This document shows positions 24,870-32,511 of a stretch of DNA of 40,297 nucleotides, piece after piece (within the stretch, counting starts at the first letter, position 1; every line of letters begins with the position of its first letter). The DNA lies in NCBI GenBank assembly GCA_002310035.1, contig DBYC01000028.1:1-40297 (forward strand), given 5' to 3'. A program made the translations under genes and the position numbers. Under the pieces are notes generated by a model. It ran no database searches, was not told the origin of the DNA, and worked only from the letters and a program-made list of their open reading frames with translations. Origin of the DNA: a bacterium UBP6_UBA1196. Its GTDB lineage: Bacteria > UBP6 > UBA1177.

Positions 24870-25808
24870 TTATCTTACGCAGTAGACGCTGCCTCTGCCT
24901 GTGACGCGAAGGCTTGACACTCTGGCGTTTTTGACAGCTATGACATAGTAATGGTCGGTCCCGAGCCTGCCGGATGAAGACCAGAACCAGCCTCTGCCCG
25001 TGATTTGTGAGAAACCGTTGCGGCAGCCGGCTTTGCATGTCCGATCGAATGCGCTTGAATCAAGTTTTCCGTTTGCCTCGCTGACCTGACACTCTCCTCC
25101 AGGCTGGGTTGCGGGACAGTTCTGGAAAGTGGCGCGCCATTCGTCGATTGTCGGCAGTCTCCAGTCATTATGTCCGCCATCAGTAAGGTCACGGCAGTAT
25201 TGCACAGCATCGGTCCAGGTTTTGTTTTGAAGGTATGCGCTAGACCATTCAAGGGATCCGATACGACGGCTGGCTGCCGTGTTTGTTGGGGGTTTTATGG
25301 AAGTCTGCGCACTGTAGTTCATTCTTGTTGTATCGCCTAAAAGCTGTTTGATTATTTCGTCAACAGCGTCGATCAGTCCTTTTCCTGTGCCGTCAAATAC
25401 GGCATCGGCAGCGGTTTCGTCGATTCCGCGCTGGACATCGATCAATGTCGATGTGATGAGAAACGTGCTTTTGTCAAGTGCGCCGATTGTCGAAATTACG
25501 ATTTTTGCGGCGGAAACCTGTTTTCCGAGTTCTATCTGGAATTTTCTGTCGCGGTCAAGTTCTCGGGATTTCTTTTTCATTGCTCTGAGAGCCGCCTCGT
25601 TTTCCTGATCGGTGACAATGTCAAAAAATGTTTTTGCATGTCTTGTGAAACGGGCGCGTATCAGTTTTGATCCGTTTTTTACCAGATCTTTAGAAAGTTT
25701 GCCGTTGGATTCATCAACGAAATTCATAACAGCCAGCTTGGGTTTTTCGTCTGCAAACAGCTGAAAAACAGCCAGAAACAGGACGAGAGCAATACAGATT
25801 TTTTTCAT
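24870..25808 (-). CDS. secreted DUF1566 protein with lipoprotein-assembly-like N-domain
   Basis: 312 residues with a signal peptide (cleavage near FADEK, ~20). Residues ~24-150 (KLAVMNFVDESNG, VSAAKIVISTIGALDKSTFLITSTLIDVQRG) look like the CsgG/LpoB-type nucleotide-binding-like fold found in envelope assembly proteins. Residues ~185-312 are a DUF1566 (Lcl C-terminal-like) domain: LEWSSAY, KTWTDAVQYCRDL, DWRLPTIDEW, FWSSS, SVYCVR, with paired cysteines. DUF1566 domains occur on secreted or surface proteins in many environmental bacteria. Own promoter at 25845-25872 and GAGGT 6 nt before the ATG. Function not known. Confidence 0.75.
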   Translation of the reverse strand: MKKICIALVLFLAVFQLFADEKPKLAVMNFVDESNGKLSKDLVKNGSKLIRARFTRHAKTFFDIVTDQENEAALRAMKKKSRELDRDRKFQIELGKQVSAAKIVISTIGALDKSTFLITSTLIDVQRGIDETAADAVFDGTGKGLIDAVDEIIKQLLGDTTRMNYSAQTSIKPPTNTAASRRIGSLEWSSAYLQNKTWTDAVQYCRDLTDGGHNDWRLPTIDEWRATFQNCPATQPGGECQVSEANGKLDSSAFDRTCKAGCRNGFSQITGRGWFWSSSGRLGTDHYYVIAVKNARVSSLRVTGRGSVYCVR

Positions 25809-25814
25809 TTTAGA

Positions 25815-25843
25815 CCTCGTTTAAAAAAGAATCAAAAACGAGG
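25815..25843 (-). promoter_or_regulatory. 8-bp inverted repeat covering start region and ribosome-binding site
   Basis: CCTCGTTT (25815-25822) and AAACGAGG (25836-25843) are perfect inverse partners around 13 nt. On the minus strand the downstream arm contains the GAGG of the DUF1566 gene's ribosome-binding site, and the upstream arm lies just after its -10. It could be an operator, or, for a transcript starting further up, an RNA hairpin hiding the ribosome-binding site. Confidence 0.5.
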
Positions 25844-25844
25844 C

Positions 25845-25872
25845 ATAATAGGAAACGATATTGAGAATACAA
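25845..25872 (-). promoter_or_regulatory. promoter for DUF1566 gene
   Basis: Minus strand: -35 TTGTAT (25872-25867), 16 bp, -10 TATTAT (25850-25845). It fits the 16-bp spacing seen at other promoters here and lies 36 bp before the ATG. Confidence 0.6.
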
Positions 25873-25901
25873 GTTTTTCCAGTGATTCAAACCTTTCGCA
25901 T

Positions 25902-27188
25902 CTACCAGAACAGATGACAGAAGGCGACAGCTGCCATAATTCCGGCAAAATCGGCGCAAAGTGCCGCCGGAAGGGCGTGTCTGCTGTTTTTGATGCTGAC
26001 GGAGCCGAAGTAGAGAGCAAGGACATAAAAAGTCGTTTCAGTCGAGCCCTGCATTACCGAAACCAAGTATGAAAGGAAAGAATTCGGATCTTTTTCGACG
26101 ATACTGCTCATCATTCCGAAGGCTCCGCTTCCCGAAAGAGGCCGCATGAGCGCCATCGGAAGGGCTTCCGCAGGCATTCCGACAAGGCTTGTGACGGGGC
26201 TGAGTAGATTGATCATTATCTCCATCGCGCCGCTTGCCTTGAACATACCTACTGCCGCGAAGATCGCGACCATGAAAGGAATTATTTTGATTGCGGTGTT
26301 GAAACCGTCTTTCGCACCGATGCAGAGAGTTTCGTAAATTTTGACATTGCGCAGGTATCCGAAAAGAATAATAACAGTGATTATCACTGGAATAAGCCAG
26401 TTCGATACGGTTTTGACTACTTCTGTGAAAGAAAGGTCGCTTTTGTCGGCAGTGACGATCTGGTAAACCATTCCCGAAAGGACCGCAAGAACAAAAACCG
26501 CGGCAACGATTTTTTGTTTCAAAGTGGTTTTGACAACATCTTTTTCCTCAGGTTTTTCCTCGGTTTCGGAGAATGCTTCAGCGATTGCGCAGTCAGGCGT
26601 TGTTCTCTGCATGAGTTTTGTCATGACTATCGCGACTGTTGTCGAAACTATCGTCGCGAGAAGCGAGGGAATCAGGATCGAAGCGGGATCTTTTGCACCG
26701 GCTGATGCACGGATCGTGATCACTCCGAGCGGAAGAAGGGTGACGCTTGAAGTGTTTATCGCGAGGAAAAGGCACATTGCGTTTGTCGCACGCCCTTTTT
26801 TGCCGTTCAGTTTGTCGAGTTCCTGCATCGCGTTGATTCCGAAAGGAGTCGCAGCGTTTCCCATTCCGAGCATGTTTGCCGACATATTCATTACTATAGC
26901 GCCGATTGCAGGGTGGTTTTTCGGAATTTCGGGAAAAAGTTTCGACATTACCGGAGCTACGGTTTTTGCAAGCATTTTGAGTGCACCTGCTTCCTCCAGA
27001 ACCTTCATCATTCCGAGCCAGAAGGCCATCGAACCGATCAAGCCGATAGCGAGCATGACAGCCGATTTTGATTCATCGAACAGTGCAAGGGTGAGCTCTC
27101 CTGTTTTGCCCAGCCACACCGCCGATACGATTGAAATCAGGATTATGGAAAACCAGATGATGTTTATCGGGGATGCTTTTTCTTTCAT
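25902..27188 (-). CDS. fused SpmA-SpmB-type nucleoside-recognition (Gate) membrane protein
   Basis: 428 residues with ~9-11 hydrophobic segments. The first half (GLIGSMAFWLGMMKVLEEAG, NMSANMLGMGNAATPFGI) matches SpmA; the second half (FNTAIKIIPFMVAIFAAVGMF, MRPLSGSGAFGMM, MQGSTETTFYVLALYFGS) matches SpmB. In spore formers these are two proteins involved in spore core dehydration; fused forms are common in non-sporulating Gram-negatives, where the Gate domain is thought to be transport-related. It follows the 5'-nucleotidase gene after 10 bp, so the two are probably co-expressed, which makes a nucleoside or related solute a reasonable but untested substrate. A weak GGAC precedes the ATG. Confidence 0.85.
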   Translation of the reverse strand: MKEKASPINIIWFSIILISIVSAVWLGKTGELTLALFDESKSAVMLAIGLIGSMAFWLGMMKVLEEAGALKMLAKTVAPVMSKLFPEIPKNHPAIGAIVMNMSANMLGMGNAATPFGINAMQELDKLNGKKGRATNAMCLFLAINTSSVTLLPLGVITIRASAGAKDPASILIPSLLATIVSTTVAIVMTKLMQRTTPDCAIAEAFSETEEKPEEKDVVKTTLKQKIVAAVFVLAVLSGMVYQIVTADKSDLSFTEVVKTVSNWLIPVIITVIILFGYLRNVKIYETLCIGAKDGFNTAIKIIPFMVAIFAAVGMFKASGAMEIMINLLSPVTSLVGMPAEALPMALMRPLSGSGAFGMMSSIVEKDPNSFLSYLVSVMQGSTETTFYVLALYFGSVSIKNSRHALPAALCADFAGIMAAVAFCHLFW

Positions 27189-27198
27189 ATGTCCAATG

Positions 27199-29541
27199 TT
27201 ATTTGTCTGAGTTCAGCATCAGAATCCGTTTGCCGCGGCCGCATTCGTTGGAATCTGTCTGGGCCTGCGAGAAAGCTGCCGGGTTGACTTCACCGTCCAG
27301 ATTCTTGTCAATAAAATCGACGACTGCGTCACGCAGGGAAACAGATGTGTCAAGACGCGTCGTATTGGCTTCAAGCATGTAGAATCCGCTGCCTCCGCGA
27401 CCCATGTAGTCGTTTGTCGCCATTTTGAAAAGAAGGTTGGGAAGAAGGACTTTATAGTCTTTAATGACATCGGTATCGCCGATCTTGAGACATCTCGTCA
27501 GTGCGAACGAATTGTGCTCTTTCTGGAGTTCTTCGCTCGGGTTGCAGTTGAGCTCGACACCGATCCCGGCAACCTGGATCTGCGTTTTGCAGCCGCGTGT
27601 CGCCGATTTTCTTGCTACGAAGTCGAAAAGCGTCTTGAGCTCGTTTCCGCTCAGATACATCGTTGTTATCGAGTTTTCGAACGGGAAGACCTCATAGAGT
27701 TTTTCAAGTGTTATATCGCCTGTCGGAATGTCTGCTCTGATACCCATCGAGTTCGTGACGCAAAGCTGCGCTCTGGCGAGCTCGTGGTTCATCATCGCAT
27801 CTGTGACAATGTTCCCGAGCGGACTGTCGCCGCCGGCAGGATCGTTTCTCACGATCGTTGAAGTCGCGTAACCGACTTTTTTCTGCAGATACTGCGAGTA
27901 GTCAAGTCCCTGAATGTAAGGTCTAAGCATATTCGCAAAGTCGCCGTTTTCCTGGTCTTCCTCTGTGATCGGCCAAGTTTTGTATCTGTGCCATACGATT
28001 TTTTTGTTCTGTACCGCGATTTCAAGTTCGCCGATAACTTTGAGATTGACACCGCTGTGGATGATGATGACATCTCTTCCGTCGGGTCCTTTAAGGACTT
28101 TCGGCGGATCAAGCACGACATGGTGGTGACCGCCGAGTATAAGATCGACGCCGCTTACATTCTCTGCGATTTTATAATCGCCGTCGAGCCCCTGATGCGA
28201 AAGGACAACGATTATATCGACAATCGGACGCAGGCTGTTGACATAACTCTGCGTTGTCTCGATCGGGTCGAGGAAGTTGAATCCCGTGCTGCCGCCGACC
28301 TGATAGCCGGAGTTTATCGAGCTGTCGTTCGCGACGCCGACAATGCCGACTGTGAGACCGCCTGCCATCGCGATGAGGTATGGCGAGGAGATGTCCATAA
28401 GTCCTTTGTGACCGTCATTGTCAAAAAGATAGTTCGATGCGAGAAGCGGGAAACCGCCCGATTTTTTATAAGCGGAGACAAGTCCGCCGGTGCCGTTGTC
28501 GAACTCGTGATTTCCGATAACCATGGCGTCAACACCGAGTTTCTGCATTGAAAGCATCTCGATTTCGCCTTTGTAAAGGTTGAACTCGGGCGCGCCCTGA
28601 AAAGTGTCGCCGCTGTCAAGGTAAAGCACGGGAACTCCGTATTTCTCGTGTTTGCTCCTGATTTCACCGATAACAGTTCTTGCACGGGCGACTCCGCCTG
28701 TGTTGACGAGGCCGGGACGGTAGTCGCTGTAATCGCATTTGCCGTCGCGGTTGGTGTCCTCGCTATCTTTTTGAGCGTTGGCTATGGCTGTCTCATAATC
28801 TTTGCCGTATTTCTCTGGCAGAATCAGATTACCGTCGGCATCGCGCCATGTTTTTTTCAGTGAATCATACGGATAGTCGCACTTTCCGTTATGATTGCGG
28901 TCATAGACAAGGGCACAGTCATAGGTGTCACACCAGCCGTCGAAGTTTATGTCCTCGTTTTTGTCGCACTGGCCGTTGCCGTTTTTATCCCAGCAGGTTA
29001 GATATGTGCCGGATTCGAAACAGTCACCCGAGCTGCAACCCTGATGTTCGTCAATGTCTTCTTCCGGGTCGCAGATGTTGTTGTGGTTTTTGTCCCAGCA
29101 GCGCTGACAGTCAAGAATGTCGCATCTTCCGTCCTCGTTGATGTCTTCAAGAACATAATCTTTATGTGTTTTTTGATCATCCGGAAGGAAATAATCGGGA
29201 TCGAGGTCTTGCTTTTCTTTATAGAAATATTTGCCGTTTTCATAGACCTGATAATGCTTTGTGGCTTCGTTGTACGCACCGTTGCAGTAAGAACCTGAAT
29301 TCGGTTTGTAATTCAGATCCCAGCACGGCGGATTATTCGATACAAGCCCCATGTTCCTGTCGAACATATTTGGTTCCATCCAGAACGGAAGATACTTTCC
29401 GTGCGTATCGGTCGTATGGATGAAAACAAGTTTCTGCGGGATCCCATCGTCGACAGGCGCCCCGCCGAAACTATTGTCAAAGCATGAAGTCAGAAGAAAA
29501 CACGAAAAAAAAAAGGAAGCTAAAATTCTGAAAGATTTCAT
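27199..29541 (-). CDS. 5'-nucleotidase/metallophosphoesterase lipoprotein with Ca-loop insertion
   Basis: 780 residues. Lipobox LLTSC (C20). The UshA-type catalytic domain is complete: DTHG (45-48), GDTFQGAP (from 311), GNHEFD (343-348), SHQGLDGD (~449), GGHHHV (~471), then the C-terminal substrate domain with GDSPLGNIVTDA (~573) and NDYMGRGGSGF (~711). Between the first and second metal motifs lies an insertion of ~230 residues containing five or six loops of the form DxNxDGxCDxxDC (from 133 to ~274), like EF-hand or thrombospondin type 3 repeats. It hydrolyses nucleotides (or related phosphoesters) outside the cell. GAGG precedes the ATG. It lies between an OB-fold lipoprotein and a Gate-domain membrane protein. 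Confidence 0.9.
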   Translation of the reverse strand: MKSFRILASFFFSCFLLTSCFDNSFGGAPVDDGIPQKLVFIHTTDTHGKYLPFWMEPNMFDRNMGLVSNNPPCWDLNYKPNSGSYCNGAYNEATKHYQVYENGKYFYKEKQDLDPDYFLPDDQKTHKDYVLEDINEDGRCDILDCQRCWDKNHNNICDPEEDIDEHQGCSSGDCFESGTYLTCWDKNGNGQCDKNEDINFDGWCDTYDCALVYDRNHNGKCDYPYDSLKKTWRDADGNLILPEKYGKDYETAIANAQKDSEDTNRDGKCDYSDYRPGLVNTGGVARARTVIGEIRSKHEKYGVPVLYLDSGDTFQGAPEFNLYKGEIEMLSMQKLGVDAMVIGNHEFDNGTGGLVSAYKKSGGFPLLASNYLFDNDGHKGLMDISSPYLIAMAGGLTVGIVGVANDSSINSGYQVGGSTGFNFLDPIETTQSYVNSLRPIVDIIVVLSHQGLDGDYKIAENVSGVDLILGGHHHVVLDPPKVLKGPDGRDVIIIHSGVNLKVIGELEIAVQNKKIVWHRYKTWPITEEDQENGDFANMLRPYIQGLDYSQYLQKKVGYATSTIVRNDPAGGDSPLGNIVTDAMMNHELARAQLCVTNSMGIRADIPTGDITLEKLYEVFPFENSITTMYLSGNELKTLFDFVARKSATRGCKTQIQVAGIGVELNCNPSEELQKEHNSFALTRCLKIGDTDVIKDYKVLLPNLLFKMATNDYMGRGGSGFYMLEANTTRLDTSVSLRDAVVDFIDKNLDGEVNPAAFSQAQTDSNECGRGKRILMLNSDK

Positions 29542-29556
29542 AAAATCCTCAAAAAG

Positions 29557-31044
29557 TTATTTCGTTACAATATCATTCTCATCAACGATGATGATCGCTT
29601 TTTTGTTGTGGGAAACATCGTAAATACCGCGTACTTTGCATGTATCGCCGGCTTTAAGCGAAATTTTAACCTTGTCTTTGTTGATGAAAGGCATGATCAG
29701 CATTCCGTTCGTGAAGGTGACATTGTTGAACTCTTCATCAACTGATTCTACGGTAAGTTCATCAGTGATCTCAAAGTAAGTGCCTTTGTCGGCATCCGTG
29801 AGATCCTTGTAAGCCTTTTTGACAAGTCCCGGAACAGTTCCTTTTTCGCCTTTTATGATCGAATCGGCATTGTCTACACCGGAAACTTCCCATTGTCCGC
29901 TGAATTTTTGTGCCAGACCTTTGATGGTGACAGTGTCGCCTTTTTCAATTGCTGTGTCGGAACTTACTTTGTAGATATAAAGTCCGCTGTAGTCGCCTGT
30001 GGTGCCGTCTGAAACATAGAATGTGTATTTTGTTGCATCGTTATATTCATCTTTGAAAACAGGGCTGATAACGACTGCGTCTTTGATTTCAACAACAGTT
30101 TTTTCGTCTCCTGAGTCGCTCTGGATATCTTTAATTCCTGAGGAGGTAACTACAACTTCAGGGGTGACTACATCGTTTTTGTCTCTCGGAGCAAGTCTGA
30201 AAGCATCATAGTCGTAAACCAGGATTCCCTGGATCGATTCGAATTTCGTTCCTTTTGAAATATTGCCTTCGTATCTGTAGATCGTCGGAGCGATCGCAAG
30301 GCCGCCGGTAACTTCGAAATTGCTGAATCCGAGATATTTGTTGGTAACTTCGATATTTTCTACTTTTACAAGAACGCTTTCGTAAGCCTCTGCATCTGCA
30401 CCGTGGTTGTCTGTCGGGCTGTAGGTGTCATAGCCATTTTGGTCTTTTCCGGTAACTACAAAGGGGGTCGCGACCGAAGCAGGATCTACAACAGCGGGTT
30501 CCGGAACTTTGACATCCTCGTCAAGTATCGTGATCTCGGAAGCCTGGATCTGAGAGAATTGTTCAAGGTATTCGACATAAGTACCTTTTACCATAAGCGG
30601 CATGCCGACTGAGTATGTGCCGAGCTCAGCCGACTTTTCGATGAAAACAAAAATTCCGGAATAAGGCTGGGCTTTGTCGATAATATCAGAAACAAAAAGG
30701 CCTTTTATGGAAGTGTTTTTGTAGTTGTCTTCCTTGTCCTGATTGTAGCGGATGCCGGTTACGACACATTTGGTCGAAACTTCCTTATTCACCGGGATTC
30801 TACCTTTCTGGATCTGGGTGATTATGCTTTCTTCAGTGTCGGTGTTACCAGCATCTGTGTCGGTGTCACCAGTATCGGTGTCGGTGTCGCCATCTGTGTC
30901 GGTATCACCAGTATCGGTGTCGTTGTCAGACTGAATGTCAGAGTCGGTGTCGACTTCATCACCGCCATCGTCTGTGGTCGATCCGCACGCCGCGCAGAAA
31001 AGCGCGAGGACTAATGCAAAAAACATAACTGAGAATTTTTTCAT
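29557..31044 (-). CDS. lipoprotein with several OB-fold-like domains
   Basis: 495 residues. Lipobox FCAAC (C20), then an acidic DTDTGDTDTD linker (~30-72). The remainder reads as about four similar beta-rich modules of ~95 residues (~75-176, ~193-295, ~300-400, ~405-495), each with signs of an OB fold as found next to extracellular nucleases: VTGIRYNQDKEDN, YVSDGTTGDYSGLYIY, KGDTVTIKGLAQKF, KAGDTCKVRGIYDV. No nuclease residues are seen, so it may bind DNA, RNA or a polymer at the surface. First gene of the operon with the 5'-nucleotidase and Gate protein (15-bp gap). Confidence 0.75.
   Translation of the reverse strand: MKKFSVMFFALVLALFCAACGSTTDDGGDEVDTDSDIQSDNDTDTGDTDTDGDTDTDTGDTDTDAGNTDTEESIITQIQKGRIPVNKEVSTKCVVTGIRYNQDKEDNYKNTSIKGLFVSDIIDKAQPYSGIFVFIEKSAELGTYSVGMPLMVKGTYVEYLEQFSQIQASEITILDEDVKVPEPAVVDPASVATPFVVTGKDQNGYDTYSPTDNHGADAEAYESVLVKVENIEVTNKYLGFSNFEVTGGLAIAPTIYRYEGNISKGTKFESIQGILVYDYDAFRLAPRDKNDVVTPEVVVTSSGIKDIQSDSGDEKTVVEIKDAVVISPVFKDEYNDATKYTFYVSDGTTGDYSGLYIYKVSSDTAIEKGDTVTIKGLAQKFSGQWEVSGVDNADSIIKGEKGTVPGLVKKAYKDLTDADKGTYFEITDELTVESVDEEFNNVTFTNGMLIMPFINKDKVKISLKAGDTCKVRGIYDVSHNKKAIIIVDENDIVTK
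30829..30957 (-). repeat. low-complexity Asp-Thr coding repeat
   Basis: GACACnGAC-type 6-bp units coding for DTDTGDTDTDGDTDTD. The units are more regular at DNA level than in the other two lipoproteins and could change in number. Confidence 0.7.
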
Positions 31045-31100
31045 TTCAAACTCCGCAAAAAATTATTAAAGTTTACAAACTCCCAAAGAACAAACAGCAG

Positions 31101-31106
31101 ATTATA
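31101..31106 (-). promoter_or_regulatory. -10 element for the OB-lipoprotein operon
   Basis: A perfect TATAAT on the minus strand, preceded by TGTG (extended -10 style), 56 bp before the lipoprotein ATG. No good -35 is present at 16-17 bp; the extended -10 could make up for that. Confidence 0.5.
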
Positions 31107-31149
31107 CACATAATAAAATTTTTTAAAAGGAAAAATAAATAAGGTTTTG

Positions 31150-32421
31150 TTAATCGGCCGGAAGTGCTTTTTTTGCTTCAGAAATCTCCTTGATTATGCC
31201 CTGAATGTCGTCTTTGTCGAAAAGAATCTGCTCTCTCGTTGCCATGTTTTTCATGAGGATTTTGCCGTTTGCCGCTTCGTCTTCTCCGATTACGAAAACG
31301 AAAGAAGCGTTCGTTTTTTCCGCTTTCTGGAGAGCTTTTTTAAGTTTTTTAGGTTTGTAATCTGCAAGGAAACGCATATTTTCTTTTGACATTTTTTTAG
31401 TAAATTCAACGAGTTGTAAAACGGCTTCATCGCAGAGCGCATATCCTGCCGAAAGAGGAACTTCTTTGTAGAAATCTTCGGGAATGAGGTCAAAAAGACG
31501 CTCAAGACCCATCGCAAAACCGGTTGCCGGAGTGTCGCTTCCGCCGATATCGCTGACTAAGTTGTCGTATCTTCCGCCGCCGGCTACCGCGTTCTGCGAG
31601 CCGCCTGTTTTTGCGACGATTTCAAACGCCGTTTTGGTGTAGTAGTCAAGCCCGCGGACGATGAAGGGGTCAAGGACGAACGGCACTCCGAAAGCATGGA
31701 GCGCTTTCTGAAGTTCCTCGAAGTGGTTTTTGCAGTCGTCGCAGAGGTAATCGGTCATTTTCGGCACGTCTGTGAAACGGTTTTTCGGGTCGCACGCCTT
31801 GCAGTCGAGAAGACGAAGCGGGTTGAGTTCAAGACGCGTCCGGCAGTCTTCGCAAAGTTCATCCTTCTTTGCCGAGAAGTATTCGATCAACTTTTCGCGG
31901 TAAGCTGCGCGGCAGTTCTTGCAGCCGATAGAGTTGAGGTGGATCTCGTAGTCGATCCCGAAGTGTTCGAGTACACGGGATGCCGTGAAGATCATTTCGG
32001 CATCCATCTGAGGTGTTTCGTCGCCGAAAATCTCGACTCCGAACTGGTGGAACTGGCGGAAACGCCCTTTCTGAGGACGCTCGTATCTGAAAAACGGCGC
32101 AATGTAGAACGCTTTGAAAGGAAGCGGATAGTTGATCCCGATGCCGTGTTCGACAAAAGCCCTGACGACGCTCGCGGTCCCTTCAGGCCTCATCGCGACA
32201 TGACGCCCTTTTTTGTCGAGGAAATCGTACATCTCCTTTTTCACAACGTCGGTCGTTTCGCCGACACCGCGCTTGAAAAGGGCGATTTCTTCAAGAATCG
32301 GCGTTCTGAACTCGCCGAAATTCGCCGAAACCATCATTTTTTTGATATCTTCTTCCATTTTTCCCCAGCGGAAAGCCTTTTCGCCGAAGAGATCGTTCAT
32401 TCCCTTGATTGCCGAAATCAT
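31150..32421 (-). CDS. hisS: histidyl-tRNA synthetase
   Basis: 423 residues from the ATG at 32421 (MISAIKGMNDLFGEKAF), with GGAG 7 nt upstream; a longer frame adds a non-homologous leader. Class II core with MRPEGTASVVRAF, YIAPFFRYERPQKGRFRQFHQFGVEIFG, and the histidine motif RGLDYYTKTAFEI. A cysteine-rich insertion (paired CxxC between ~170 and ~235: CKNC, CEDC, CKAC, CDDC) marks the zinc-bearing HisS subtype. The C-terminal domain carries anticodon-binding features. Charges tRNA-His; essential. Own promoter at 32463-32490. Confidence 0.97.
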   Translation of the reverse strand: MISAIKGMNDLFGEKAFRWGKMEEDIKKMMVSANFGEFRTPILEEIALFKRGVGETTDVVKKEMYDFLDKKGRHVAMRPEGTASVVRAFVEHGIGINYPLPFKAFYIAPFFRYERPQKGRFRQFHQFGVEIFGDETPQMDAEMIFTASRVLEHFGIDYEIHLNSIGCKNCRAAYREKLIEYFSAKKDELCEDCRTRLELNPLRLLDCKACDPKNRFTDVPKMTDYLCDDCKNHFEELQKALHAFGVPFVLDPFIVRGLDYYTKTAFEIVAKTGGSQNAVAGGGRYDNLVSDIGGSDTPATGFAMGLERLFDLIPEDFYKEVPLSAGYALCDEAVLQLVEFTKKMSKENMRFLADYKPKKLKKALQKAEKTNASFVFVIGEDEAANGKILMKNMATREQILFDKDDIQGIIKEISEAKKALPAD

Positions 32422-32462
32422 TGTATTTCTCCGAATAAAACAACAAAAAAACAAAGCGGCCG

Positions 32463-32490
32463 ATAGTAGCACAAAAAGCGGATATTTCAA
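32463..32490 (-). promoter_or_regulatory. hisS promoter
   Basis: Minus strand: -35 TTGAAA (32490-32485), 16 bp, -10 TACTAT (32468-32463). The spacer ends in TTTTTGTGC, as at the 16.37 kb promoter. Confidence 0.6.
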
Positions 32491-32511
32491 GGAATATGAA
32501 GATAAAAGGTT

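Noticed and set aside
26524..27210. 228-residue plus-strand frame over the SpmA-SpmB gene
   Set aside because: Shadow of a membrane protein; hydrophobicity comes from the opposite strand.
31696..32466. 256-residue plus-strand frame over hisS
   Set aside because: Shadow of hisS, whose class II motifs are unmistakable.
32422..32490. N-terminal hydrophobic extension of HisS
   Set aside because: The extension overlaps the promoter and HisS is cytoplasmic; the ATG at 32421 has a good ribosome-binding site.
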